Part shown: positions 9,874 to 19,024 of the stretch, piece after piece | How the letters are laid out: every line of letters begins with the position of its first letter | How positions within the stretch are numbered: the first letter of the stretch is position 1 | NCBI RefSeq assembly: GCF_019263805.1 | Contig: NZ_CP079195.1 | Location: 3,707,001-3,771,000, forward strand | DNA: 64,000 bases | Direction: 5' to 3' | Source: Polaribacter sp. NJDZ03 | Lineage (GTDB): Bacteria; Bacteroidota; Bacteroidia; Flavobacteriales; Flavobacteriaceae | The notes under the pieces: model-generated | What the model was told of the DNA's origin: nothing | Database searches by the model: none | Seen by the model: the letters and a program-made list of their open reading frames with translations, nothing else | Program-made: the position numbers and the translations under genes

Positions 9874-9889
9874 TAAAAAAAATAATTTT

Positions 9890-10777
9890 ATGAAATTATC
9901 TAAAATCTTATCAGTAGTATTAATAACCGTATTTTTTTCTTGTAAAACAGTCTTAATTTCTCAAGAGAAGAAAGAAGTCCAAGTTGTTTTATTAGCAGGA
10001 CAATCTAATATGGCAGGAGCAGGTAATTATGATAATTTGGATGCATCCATCAAAGTAAGAATTGAAAAAGTTGCAAATAGAGTTTTTATAAGTCAGTCTA
10101 ATACAGACCAAACACCATTGTCTTGGTATAAAAATAAACCAAGTGAAAAATACGATTTTACAAAACGTTTTGGTCCGGAATTAATGATTGGTTTAACCTT
10201 GGCAGAAAAATATCCTAACAAAGAATTTTTGTTGATAAAACACGCTAAAGGAGGTACTGCTTTATATGGAGCTTGGAACCCAGATTGGACTTTAGAAAAA
10301 GCGAAAGAAATAGAAAAAGGGGCAAAAAAACAAAGCTGGAATTTAGTTGAACAACACATCAATTTAATCAATGAGAACTTAGCTATTTTAAAGAAAAAAG
10401 GAAAGTCTTATAAAATTATTGGGTTTGCCTGGATGCAAGGAGAAAATGATGCTACTTTAGAAAAAGCAGCAAATAGTTACGCAGATAATTTAGAAAAATT
10501 AATAAAAAAGTACAGAACGACTTTTAATGTAGAAGAAATGCCGTTTGTTTTTGGTCAGATTAACTCTAGATACGGAATTAAAAAGGGCGCAAAAACGGTT
10601 AGAGAACAGATGGAAAAAGTACCATCAGCAGTAAAAAATGTGCGTTTAGTTAAAACAAGTACAGATACAAGTTGGTCGGATTTTCCTAAACATACAGACA
10701 ATGTACACTACAATGCGGAGGGACAAAAAAGGTTAGGTGTACAATTGGCACAAGAATTAATAGATTTTCTAAAATAA
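9890..10777 (+). CDS. SASA/CE6-like carbohydrate esterase, lipoprotein (first of tandem pair)
   Basis: 295 residues with a lipobox at Cys18. It is an SGNH-hydrolase-like fold of the sialate O-acetylesterase/CE6 type. Visible motifs are the nucleophile block GQSNMAG (Ser39), an RFGPELMIG block, WMQGEND in the middle and the C-terminal DNVHYN (Asp270, His273). Family knowledge: these proteins remove acetyl groups from xylan or sialic acid. In a galactan locus the substrate could be an acetylated or otherwise acylated galactose, or an unrelated ester. The neighbour 4 bases downstream is a paralogue, so the pair arose by tandem duplication. The location is between the two hairpins upstream and a sulfatase downstream. 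Confidence 0.8.
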   Translation: MKLSKILSVVLITVFFSCKTVLISQEKKEVQVVLLAGQSNMAGAGNYDNLDASIKVRIEKVANRVFISQSNTDQTPLSWYKNKPSEKYDFTKRFGPELMIGLTLAEKYPNKEFLLIKHAKGGTALYGAWNPDWTLEKAKEIEKGAKKQSWNLVEQHINLINENLAILKKKGKSYKIIGFAWMQGENDATLEKAANSYADNLEKLIKKYRTTFNVEEMPFVFGQINSRYGIKKGAKTVREQMEKVPSAVKNVRLVKTSTDTSWSDFPKHTDNVHYNAEGQKRLGVQLAQELIDFLK

Positions 10778-10781
10778 GTTT

Positions 10782-11636
10782 ATGAATAAGTTACTACTGA
10801 GTTTTTTGACTTGCCTTATGATTTCTTCGATAACTTTTTCTCAAGAAGAAATTCATGTTGTTTTGTTGGCAGGACAATCTAATATGGCAGGTCGTGGTGT
10901 TTCTAAAGAATTAGATGCTGCTCTTATAAAAAGAATTCAAGATGTTTCTGATAGAGTTTTAATCTCAACATCAGATATAGAAAAAAAGAAGCCAGAACCG
11001 TTATCCTCTTTTAAGAAGAGTTTTGGTCCAGAATTAATGGTGGGGTTAACTTTAGCAGAAGCAAATCCAGAACAACATTATTTATTGATTAAAAAAGCTG
11101 TTGGAGGAACTTCTTTGTACGGTGCTTGGAGCACAGAATGGACAAAAGAAAAAGCAATGATTGCAGAACGAGGAGAAGAAAGACAAGCATTGCAATTATA
11201 TGCTGCTCATATTAAAAATATTCATCAGAATTTAGAAGAATTAAAAGCAGAAAATAAAACCTTTAAAATCTTAGGTTTACTTTGGATGCAAGGAGAGAGT
11301 GATACTAATAAGGCCATTACAGCAACGTCTTATCAAAAGAATCTTCAGAATTTGATAAATGGGTATAGAAGTGAATTAAAAATAAAAGATTTACCAATTG
11401 TAATAGGACAAGTAAATGTGCTGCCAAGAAAATATAAAATTGGCCCAACACAAGTTAGAAATGCAATGTTATCTGTAGCTAATTCTGACAAGAATATAGA
11501 AATTATAGAAACATCCACCAATGAAAATTGGTTAGATTTCCCGAAACATTCAGACAATTTACATTACAATACCATAGGGCAAAAAAGATTAGGCATTGCC
11601 TTTGCTAAAGAATTAATAAAACTTTCAAATAATTAA
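10782..11636 (+). CDS. SASA/CE6-like carbohydrate esterase (second of tandem pair)
   Basis: 284 residues with a cleavable signal peptide (about 20 residues, ending TFSQ) and no lipobox, unlike its neighbour, so it is probably soluble in the periplasm. The same motif set is present: GQSNMAG (Ser33), SFGPELMVG, WMQGESD and DNLHYN (Asp258, His261). The two copies look roughly half identical and are colinear over their whole length, so the duplication is not recent. The different membrane anchoring suggests they act in different places or on different chain lengths. It is separated by 4 bases from the next sulfatase, so it is very likely co-transcribed. Confidence 0.8.
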   Translation: MNKLLLSFLTCLMISSITFSQEEIHVVLLAGQSNMAGRGVSKELDAALIKRIQDVSDRVLISTSDIEKKKPEPLSSFKKSFGPELMVGLTLAEANPEQHYLLIKKAVGGTSLYGAWSTEWTKEKAMIAERGEERQALQLYAAHIKNIHQNLEELKAENKTFKILGLLWMQGESDTNKAITATSYQKNLQNLINGYRSELKIKDLPIVIGQVNVLPRKYKIGPTQVRNAMLSVANSDKNIEIIETSTNENWLDFPKHSDNLHYNTIGQKRLGIAFAKELIKLSNN

Positions 11637-11640
11637 CAAA

Positions 11641-13197
11641 ATGAAAAAACAGTATTCTTATTTCGCAGTTAGAATTTTATGTGTTTTAATGTTAGCTACT
11701 ACTTTTGTAGCTTGTAATCAAAAAGAAAAAGCAACAAAACAAACAAAAGAAATAGTAAAAAAGCCTAATATTTTATGGGTTGTAGCAGAAGATTTATCCC
11801 CATTTATGGGTGCTTATGGAGATTCTATAAATAAAGGGCACACACCAGTAATCGATAAATTAGCATCAGAAGGCATTTTATTTAAAAGAGCCTATGCAAC
11901 TGCACCAGTTTGTTCTGCAGCAAGATCTGCATTAATAACAGGTGTGTATCAAACCACAACAGGTACACATAATCATAGATCTAGTAGGTTTACAGATGGT
12001 GAAATTGTACCAGAAGAATTAAGAATACACTTGCCAGAAGGAATGAAAACGATTCCGGAATTGATGAAAGAAGCCGGTTATTTTACGTTTAATAGTGGTA
12101 AAGACGATTATAATTTTGATTACGATAGAAGAGCCTTGTATGATGTTGGCACCAAAGAAGATTATAAAGCAGGTATGAATGGTTGGCAAGGAAATCATGC
12201 TATAGACTTTATGACAGTAAAAGAGTATGTGTGGAATGCTAGAAAAGATAAAAATCAACCTTGGTTTGGACAAGTTCAAATTATGGGAGGTAAAAAAGAT
12301 GCAAAATATGTAAGAGAAGGAGAAAAATTGGCTACTAATGATGTGCCACTACCACCTTATTTTCCAAATATAAAATCGCAAAGAGAAGCTTGGACAACAC
12401 ATTACAATGCAAACAGAGGTTCTGATGTTACTTTAGAAAAAGTGATAAAGCAATTAGAAGCAGATGGCGAGTTAGAGAATACCATCATCTTTTTCTTTTC
12501 AGACCATGGTAGTCCAACTTCGTTAAGACATAAACAATTTTGTTATGAAGGTGGATTGTTGGTGCCTTTAATTATTAAAGGTGATAATCCTGTTTTAAAA
12601 GCCGGAACTGTAAGAAACGATTTGGTTTCTTTGCTAGATGTTTCTGCAACTACATTAGCACTAGGTAATGCTAAAATGCCTTCTTATTTAGTGGGACAAG
12701 ATTTATTTTCGAATGATTATCAAGAAAAAGAATATGTAATTGGAGCAAGAGATAGATGTGATTATACAATTGATAAAATAAGAACCGTAGTTTCTGAAGA
12801 GTACAGATATATTAAAAATTATTTTCCTGAAAGACCAATGATGCAAGCTGGTTATAGAGATAATAAAAAGATTGTAACAGATTTTAGAAAATTGCATGAG
12901 GAAGGTAAATTAACACCATATCAAGAACAACATTGGTTTGGGGTTCGTCCTGTAGAAGAATTGTATGATTTGAAAAAAGATCCGAATCAAATGAATAATT
13001 TAGCATTGAATACTGAGTATTCAGAAGTTTTATTAAAGCACAGAAATGTTTTAGAAAACTGGATTAAAGAAACAGGAGATAAAGGTCAGTTTCCTGAAGA
13101 TGCTAAGCAACTAGAAGCAACGTACAATATGTGGAAAGACAGACCTCGCTTTAAAAATGCCAAAATAAACCCAGAATACGATCAGTTTAAAAAGTAG
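11641..13197 (+). CDS. S1 family sulfatase, CSAAR type, lipoprotein
   Basis: 518 residues with a lipobox at Cys25. The core begins at KPNILWVVAEDLS, where the first metal pair is Glu50-Asp51 rather than the usual Asp-Asp. The formylglycine motif is C91-S-A-A-R (Ala form), and FFSDHG supplies another metal-site block. A THNHRS segment after the active site is shared with the sulfatase at 48405-49922, and both have AED at the metal site, so the two form a subgroup. By general look they fall near the heparan N-sulfatase-like branch. The sulfate position is unknown. It ends a packed run (GH110, GH42-like, two esterases), with 87 bases before the next gene. Confidence 0.9.
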   Translation: MKKQYSYFAVRILCVLMLATTFVACNQKEKATKQTKEIVKKPNILWVVAEDLSPFMGAYGDSINKGHTPVIDKLASEGILFKRAYATAPVCSAARSALITGVYQTTTGTHNHRSSRFTDGEIVPEELRIHLPEGMKTIPELMKEAGYFTFNSGKDDYNFDYDRRALYDVGTKEDYKAGMNGWQGNHAIDFMTVKEYVWNARKDKNQPWFGQVQIMGGKKDAKYVREGEKLATNDVPLPPYFPNIKSQREAWTTHYNANRGSDVTLEKVIKQLEADGELENTIIFFFSDHGSPTSLRHKQFCYEGGLLVPLIIKGDNPVLKAGTVRNDLVSLLDVSATTLALGNAKMPSYLVGQDLFSNDYQEKEYVIGARDRCDYTIDKIRTVVSEEYRYIKNYFPERPMMQAGYRDNKKIVTDFRKLHEEGKLTPYQEQHWFGVRPVEELYDLKKDPNQMNNLALNTEYSEVLLKHRNVLENWIKETGDKGQFPEDAKQLEATYNMWKDRPRFKNAKINPEYDQFKK

Positions 13198-13284
13198 TAA
13201 AAACTACACATAAAGACATATTATAAACCTTAGAATACAAACAACCTATAAGTTTAAAGTTTCTTTGTTTAAAAATAAAAAAAA

Positions 13285-14709
13285 ATGAAATCTATATTTA
13301 TCAAAGGTGTAATTACGCTCTTTTTTGTTTCAATTACATTTTCAAGTTTTGCTCAAAATGATGCTTCTAAACCAAATGTACTATTCATTATGGTTGATGA
13401 TTTAAATGATTGGGTGGGCGCTTTTGGAGGAAATCCGCAAACAAAAACACCAAATATAGATGCACTTGCAGATAAAAGTACCATTTTTAAAAATGCCTAT
13501 TGTTCTGCTCCTTTGTGTAATCCTTCTAGAGCAAGTATCATGTCTGGTTATAGACCTTCTACCACGGGCGTTTATGGTAATTCAGAGCATTTTAGAGATG
13601 TAAAAGGATTTGAGAATACAGTAACCATTCCTCAGTATTTCGAGAAAAATGGGTATAAAACAGCTGCTGCTGGAAAAATATTTCATAGTCCAAGAGGAAA
13701 TGGGAAAAAACCAAGACCAGGTAGTGATCCTGGATCTTTTCAACAAGAAAGAAAAGGTGGTTTAGGAGGTGCTTTTCCAGAAGATAAAGACAAACAATCT
13801 CACGGATTAAATTTGAAAAAATACGGAGTAAAAGGTTCTTTTTTACATTCTTTTGATTGGTTTCCTGTAGATGTAACTTTAGAAGAAAATAATGATTTTG
13901 AATCTGCGGATTATGCAGCTAAATTTTTAGAAGAAAAGCACGATAAACCTTTCTTTTTAGCTTGCGGAATTTTTAGACCGCATTTGCCTTGGTTTGCCCC
14001 GAAGGAATTTTTTGATATGTATAACCTAGAAGACATAAAGTTACCAGAAACTCTAAAAAATGATTTAGATGATGTTGGTAAAATGGGGCAGAATATGGCA
14101 AAAAGAGGCGTTCATAAATCTGTTGTAGAACATGGAAAATGGAAAGAAGCGGTGAGAGCGTATATGGCTAATATTTCTTTTGCTGATGCTTGTGTAGGAC
14201 ATTTATTAAACGGATTAAAAGAAAGTAAATACGCAGATAATACCATTGTCGTTTTAATGGGAGATCATGGTTGGCATTTAGGTGAAAAAGAGCATTGGTC
14301 TAAAAATGTATTGTGGGAACGTTCTGCAAAAACACCTTTGTTAATTTTTGACCCAAGAGGAGATGGGAAACCAAAAGTAAGTACTTCTTTAGTTTCTTTA
14401 TTAGATGTCTATCCAACGTTAGTGGAAATGGCAAACCTTCCTATAAATAAAGAGTTAGAAGGAAAAAGCATCTATGATTTAGTAAAAAATCCTACGAACG
14501 TAGTAAAAGAATATGTGTTGACTTCTAAAGACAAAGGAATTCATTCTTTAAGAAATAAAGATTATAGATATACCGTATATTCAGATGGTTTTGAGGAGTT
14601 GTACGATCATAGAATAGACCCAAATGAGTGGACAAATATTGCTAAAAACTCTTCTAATAAAGAGGTTTTGAATGCATTTAGAAAAGAATTGAAAAGTATC
14701 TTGAAATAA
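13285..14709 (+). CDS. S1 family sulfatase, iduronate-2-sulfatase-like (S1_7-like), secreted
   Basis: 474 residues with a cleavable signal peptide (ends SFAQ, about residue 24). The block VDDLNDWVGAFGG (D38-D39), the formylglycine motif C78-N-P-S-R within CSAPLCNPSR, and MGDHGWHLGEKEHWSK are characteristic of the iduronate-2-sulfatase-like group. Family knowledge: S1_7 enzymes in Zobellia carrageenan degradation were reported to act on carrageenan galactose sulfate. The exact position here is not readable from sequence. It lies 19 bases upstream of another sulfatase of a different branch, so the operon brings several regiospecificities together. Confidence 0.9.
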   Translation: MKSIFIKGVITLFFVSITFSSFAQNDASKPNVLFIMVDDLNDWVGAFGGNPQTKTPNIDALADKSTIFKNAYCSAPLCNPSRASIMSGYRPSTTGVYGNSEHFRDVKGFENTVTIPQYFEKNGYKTAAAGKIFHSPRGNGKKPRPGSDPGSFQQERKGGLGGAFPEDKDKQSHGLNLKKYGVKGSFLHSFDWFPVDVTLEENNDFESADYAAKFLEEKHDKPFFLACGIFRPHLPWFAPKEFFDMYNLEDIKLPETLKNDLDDVGKMGQNMAKRGVHKSVVEHGKWKEAVRAYMANISFADACVGHLLNGLKESKYADNTIVVLMGDHGWHLGEKEHWSKNVLWERSAKTPLLIFDPRGDGKPKVSTSLVSLLDVYPTLVEMANLPINKELEGKSIYDLVKNPTNVVKEYVLTSKDKGIHSLRNKDYRYTVYSDGFEELYDHRIDPNEWTNIAKNSSNKEVLNAFRKELKSILK

Positions 14710-14728
14710 AAATTTAATTAAGAATAAT

Positions 14729-16270
14729 ATGACGTTTCGCTTAAAACACCTTTATGCATCAATAATCATAATTCCTTTTTTTATTTCATGCAATAGTGTA
14801 AAAAAAGAAGTTTCTAAGGATGTTAAAAAACCAAACATCATATTTGTTTTGGTGGATGATTTAGGCTACGCAGATGTTGGTTTTAATGGCTCCACATATT
14901 TTGAAACTCCAAATATAGATGCGCTAGCAAAAGAAAGTTTGGTGTTAGATAATGCCTATATGTACCCTACATGTTCGCCTTCTAGAACTGCAATTTTTAC
15001 GGGGAAACAATCTTTTAGAACAGGCGTTTATACAGTGCCTGTTTTAGAAAAAGGAGACGATCAAGAAAATATTTTTTCTAGATGGACTGTGGGTAAAGAG
15101 CATCCTATTTATGCAGAACCTTTGGCTAAAGAAGGTTACAAATCTATCCATTTGGGTAAATGGCATATTGTTGGCCCTTATCCTAAGGAAGAATTGGCAA
15201 TGGAATATCCGCTTAAAGAAAAATTAAAACAGCCAAATACAGGTGATTATTCTTGGGTAGCAGCTCATAAAAAGCCAGATATTCAACAATATTATCCGGA
15301 AGGAAGAGGTTTTATAAAAAATGTTGGAGGAAGTTTTAGAGGAGATCCAGCTTATGAACAAGATGGTTACAAAAGTAAAGCAGGTGGTTATTGGGCACCA
15401 TTTAGCAATCCGTTTATAGAGAAAAAACCGACAGATAATTGGCTAACAGATCGTTTAACAGATGATGCTATTGAGTTTATTGCTGAACATAAAAACGAGC
15501 CTTTTTTAATCAATTTAAATTATTATGCGGTTCACAGACCTATAAAATATAGAAGTAAAGAATTGTATCAAAAATACTTTGATAAACGGGGTGATACTAT
15601 TACCGGTCAAGGATTACATGCTAATAAAAAGAAGCACGAATATTTTGCAAGTTATGCAACGATGGTGGAATCTGTAGATGATAATATCAAAAGAATTACA
15701 GATTATTTAGACGCTAATAACTTAAGAGAAAATACGGTAATTATTTTCACGTCAGACAATGGTTATCATAGTATGGCAAGTGCTAATGATTTAATGCGTG
15801 GCTCAAAAGGGCATATTTACGAAGGCGGAATTAAAGTGCCGATGTTTGTAAACTGGCCCAATAAAGTAACGCCTAGAAGGAGTGAAGTTGCTGTAAGTGG
15901 TTTAGATGTTTTTCCTACGTTGATGAATTTAGCAAATATTACTGATTTTAAAGGAACTTTAGATGGGAATTCTATTACAGATTTATTTTCTTCGGATGAT
16001 AAAAAGTTATCAGAAAGACCATTGTTTTGGCATTTAGCAAGTCGTTTTAAACACGGAACTTGTTCTGTTATAAGAAAAGGAGATTATAAGTTAATTCAGT
16101 TTTTGGCTGATGGAAAACTAGAATTATACAACTTAAAAGCGGACCCTAAAGAATCTAAGAATTTATCCAATATAGAAGTAGAAACCACAGAAAGCTTATT
16201 AAAAGAATTGGTTTCTTGGAGAAAAGACAACAAAGTTCCTTTACCACCAAATTCAATATTAGAGTTTTAA
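14729..16270 (+). CDS. S1 family sulfatase, CSPSR type, lipoprotein
   Basis: 513 residues with a lipobox at Cys21. Metal pair D43-D44 in LVDDLGYADVG, formylglycine motif C82-S-P-S-R, FTSDNGYHSM, and the LGKWHIVG block with the conserved Lys/His of the active site. Opening, spacing and a long lid resemble the sulfatase at 27562-28956 (both have PTCSPSR and a TGK after it), and both look S1_16/S1_17-like. S1_17 members have been linked to 2-sulfated units of carrageenans in Zobellia, so a 2-O-sulfatase role is possible but unproven. The next gene, a GH150-like protein, starts 38 bases later. Confidence 0.9.
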   Translation: MTFRLKHLYASIIIIPFFISCNSVKKEVSKDVKKPNIIFVLVDDLGYADVGFNGSTYFETPNIDALAKESLVLDNAYMYPTCSPSRTAIFTGKQSFRTGVYTVPVLEKGDDQENIFSRWTVGKEHPIYAEPLAKEGYKSIHLGKWHIVGPYPKEELAMEYPLKEKLKQPNTGDYSWVAAHKKPDIQQYYPEGRGFIKNVGGSFRGDPAYEQDGYKSKAGGYWAPFSNPFIEKKPTDNWLTDRLTDDAIEFIAEHKNEPFLINLNYYAVHRPIKYRSKELYQKYFDKRGDTITGQGLHANKKKHEYFASYATMVESVDDNIKRITDYLDANNLRENTVIIFTSDNGYHSMASANDLMRGSKGHIYEGGIKVPMFVNWPNKVTPRRSEVAVSGLDVFPTLMNLANITDFKGTLDGNSITDLFSSDDKKLSERPLFWHLASRFKHGTCSVIRKGDYKLIQFLADGKLELYNLKADPKESKNLSNIEVETTESLLKELVSWRKDNKVPLPPNSILEF

Positions 16271-16308
16271 GTCCTTTTATTTTTAAGTCTAATTAATATT
16301 CTTTATCA

Positions 16309-18969
16309 ATGAAAATAAATTCACTTTTTAGTTTCGCAATAAGTTTTTTGTTATCAACTCAATTGTTTGCTTTTCAGTCTAAGGATTTTTCAACAAAAAC
16401 TAATAATATTAGAAATTCGGTTGTTGGAGAAATTAATCATAAACCCATTTTATTTGTATCAGAGTTAAGTGAAAGTTTAGCTGCTTATTCTTTAGAAGGA
16501 AAAGAACTTTGGAACTATAAAATAGACCAACCTTCGGTGATTTTTGAAATTATTGCAGAAGATATTAATAATGATGACAATGATGATTTATTAGCTGTTG
16601 CTGGTAACGGAATAGTGTATTGTATTGATAGTAATGGTAGCTTACTATGGCAATTTACTCCAGATCATAAAGTACGTTTGTCAGAAATTGCTGTGGTAAA
16701 AAATGGTGATAAAATTCAAATTTTTGCAGGTGGAAATGATTATCATTTGTATGAAATAGATATAAACGGTAAACAAGTTTCATCAACAAGAATTGAAGGA
16801 GTAGTTAGAAAAATTGAAACAGGAGTTTTTACAGATTCCGGTAAACAATCACTTTTTTTAATGACGTATTTTCATGATAAATTCCGTTGGGAATTTATGG
16901 GGATTTTAGATGCTGATTCTAAACAAGTTTTAAAGGAAGTTAGTATTAAAAAGAAAGAATTAAAAGCGTTAACCAAAACGATGGTTACAGATATTGCGAT
17001 AGCCGACATCAATAATGATCAAAAAGATGATATTTTATTTTTTGCCGATAATAGTTTTAAACCTTTCTTTTCTGCTTTAGATGCTGACTTTAATGTTTTA
17101 GCAGAATATGCAGGTAGTAAAAAGCAGGTGCAACGTTATGCACATTCTCATGGAAGTTTTTTGGCAAGTAGAAACGAAATTATGTTTCAACACGGCGGTA
17201 TTTTAATTATTTTAGACACAAAAGGAAAGTTATTAAATACAGGTGGAGAAAAATACGGAAAGGGTGTTTATAGTGATTTTGTTTATGAACCTAAATCAAA
17301 CCAATTAATAGGAACAGGAACTGTAGATGGTGGAAATAATGTAGATTTTTTTAACTTATCAAAAGATAACTGGTACAAAACTGCGCACAAAAAACAAGGT
17401 AGAATGTTAGCTGTGGAGCAAAATATAACAAAACTATACAACCAAATCTTAGAGTATAAAATACCTAGTTATCAGAAGAAATCGAACAAAGATTTTGTGA
17501 TGATTACAAAAAATGGAGCTTCTGATAAAGTTGAAAAGTTAGACGGAGGAAACGTGAAATTTGTGATTCAGAAATCGCCTAAAGAAGCTACAGATAGAAC
17601 GTATTTAGTAAACAAAATTGGTGAATCGGCTTTAAAAAAAGACAAACGAGGAAAGTACCAAGATTCTAGAGAACAAATTATTCAAATGGCTAGAGATTAC
17701 GAAGCAGAAGGGCAACCTTTTACTTTTTGGGCAGGTCATGGTAATGATCCTTTTTACATTCAAATAGAAACTTTAGAACAAATTTTAGAAGTTGCTCCAA
17801 ACACTTGCTATGGATTTGTATATGCAGAAATGGATAATGTAGAAGACCCGAGAGTGCAATATTTTGTAAAAGAATATTTACCAAGATTGGCGAAAGCAAT
17901 CAGAAAAAAAAACAGAGCAAAACTCTATTTTAGATATAAAAATATGTTTTGGGCTGCAACTACACATTTACCACTTTGGAAAGATGTTTTTTTATCAGGA
18001 AAATACAGCGATTTTTTAGTGCCTGCATCTGAAGATACCAGCAATAGAACTCAAGATTTAAACTTGGCGGGACGAATTGGAATGAAATCTGGCGGTTATA
18101 TTAATGATTTTGCCATGCGTTTGATTGATGATAATCCTACAAGTTGGAGACCTTTAACTCCTGGAGGTCAAAATTCAGTTTCGCCTTATTTAAGACAAGG
18201 AGTTATGATGGCTGCTTACGGTGCGCGTTACGGTATTGTTTCTACTTCTGGTTTTGTAGAAGAACCGGGTTTAGATATTCTATTTGCAATGATGAAATCT
18301 GGCGTTTTACCAGTGGTAGAAAACGAAGATATTTTATCTATAGGTTCTTGGCATTTAATAAAAGATGTAGATGAAAAATTGATTCATACGGTAGATAATC
18401 ATCATAATATAAAACAATATAAAAAAGACGATGAGAATGCTATTTTTTCTTTAGCACAAATGCATTGGGCAGGAACAAATATTCCAGATAATGATTTCTC
18501 TAAAATCGCTTTGGGTGTAAAATACAGATGGTTGAACTATATGCCAGAAATTCCTAATGGAATGGTCGCAATTGCGCCGATAGAAAGTGCCCAAGAGTTA
18601 TCAGAAAAGAACATTCCTTTTAGTATCAGTAATGCGAAACAAGGGCTTTCTAATAATGAATTTGTATCCGCTAAAAAATATGCTTCAGAATTAAAAAAGA
18701 TTATAGAAACGGGTGCAAAGCGGTTACCTATTTTGGTAAAAGGTGCTGCTTGGTCTGCTATTAAAATTGATGAAAACCATACAAGAATCATTTTAATGGA
18801 TTCCGGATATATTGAACCTCAAGAAAGGGATGTAACCATTGTATTTCAACATAGAAAACCAAAATCTGTACAAGATATTTTAAGTAAAGAAAATTTAATA
18901 GTTTCTAAAAGTCAAATGGATGTAAAAGTACCGGCGGGTTCTTTAAGATTTATTGATGTAACGTATTAA
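16309..18969 (+). CDS. GH150-like (lambda-carrageenase-like) secreted protein, second copy
   Basis: 886 residues with a cleavable signal peptide (about 22 residues) and no lipobox, unlike the first copy. The N-terminal half has propeller-type blades such as DINNDDNDDLLAV and GIVYCIDSNGSLLW (about 30-330). The C-terminal half shares with the first copy WAGHGNDP (residues 474-481), Y-x-EM, LAGRIGM and GARYG. Overall the two are clearly homologous but strongly diverged, so they probably differ in substrate or mode (endo/exo, membrane-bound/soluble). An overlapping + frame at 18144-18374 is a shadow. Assignment to GH150 is by size, propeller-plus-catalytic layout and context. The function would be cleavage of beta-1,4 bonds in a non-anhydro sulfated galactan. 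Confidence 0.58.
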   Translation: MKINSLFSFAISFLLSTQLFAFQSKDFSTKTNNIRNSVVGEINHKPILFVSELSESLAAYSLEGKELWNYKIDQPSVIFEIIAEDINNDDNDDLLAVAGNGIVYCIDSNGSLLWQFTPDHKVRLSEIAVVKNGDKIQIFAGGNDYHLYEIDINGKQVSSTRIEGVVRKIETGVFTDSGKQSLFLMTYFHDKFRWEFMGILDADSKQVLKEVSIKKKELKALTKTMVTDIAIADINNDQKDDILFFADNSFKPFFSALDADFNVLAEYAGSKKQVQRYAHSHGSFLASRNEIMFQHGGILIILDTKGKLLNTGGEKYGKGVYSDFVYEPKSNQLIGTGTVDGGNNVDFFNLSKDNWYKTAHKKQGRMLAVEQNITKLYNQILEYKIPSYQKKSNKDFVMITKNGASDKVEKLDGGNVKFVIQKSPKEATDRTYLVNKIGESALKKDKRGKYQDSREQIIQMARDYEAEGQPFTFWAGHGNDPFYIQIETLEQILEVAPNTCYGFVYAEMDNVEDPRVQYFVKEYLPRLAKAIRKKNRAKLYFRYKNMFWAATTHLPLWKDVFLSGKYSDFLVPASEDTSNRTQDLNLAGRIGMKSGGYINDFAMRLIDDNPTSWRPLTPGGQNSVSPYLRQGVMMAAYGARYGIVSTSGFVEEPGLDILFAMMKSGVLPVVENEDILSIGSWHLIKDVDEKLIHTVDNHHNIKQYKKDDENAIFSLAQMHWAGTNIPDNDFSKIALGVKYRWLNYMPEIPNGMVAIAPIESAQELSEKNIPFSISNAKQGLSNNEFVSAKKYASELKKIIETGAKRLPILVKGAAWSAIKIDENHTRIILMDSGYIEPQERDVTIVFQHRKPKSVQDILSKENLIVSKSQMDVKVPAGSLRFIDVTY

Positions 18970-19024
18970 TTATTAAAAAAAGCAGCAACAGTATTTAACT
19001 AATAACAAAATCAAACGAAATAAC

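Noticed and set aside
18144..18374. 76-codon + strand frame inside the second GH150-like gene
   Set aside because: Out-of-frame shadow within a conserved coding region, Phe/Arg/Cys-rich without motif.
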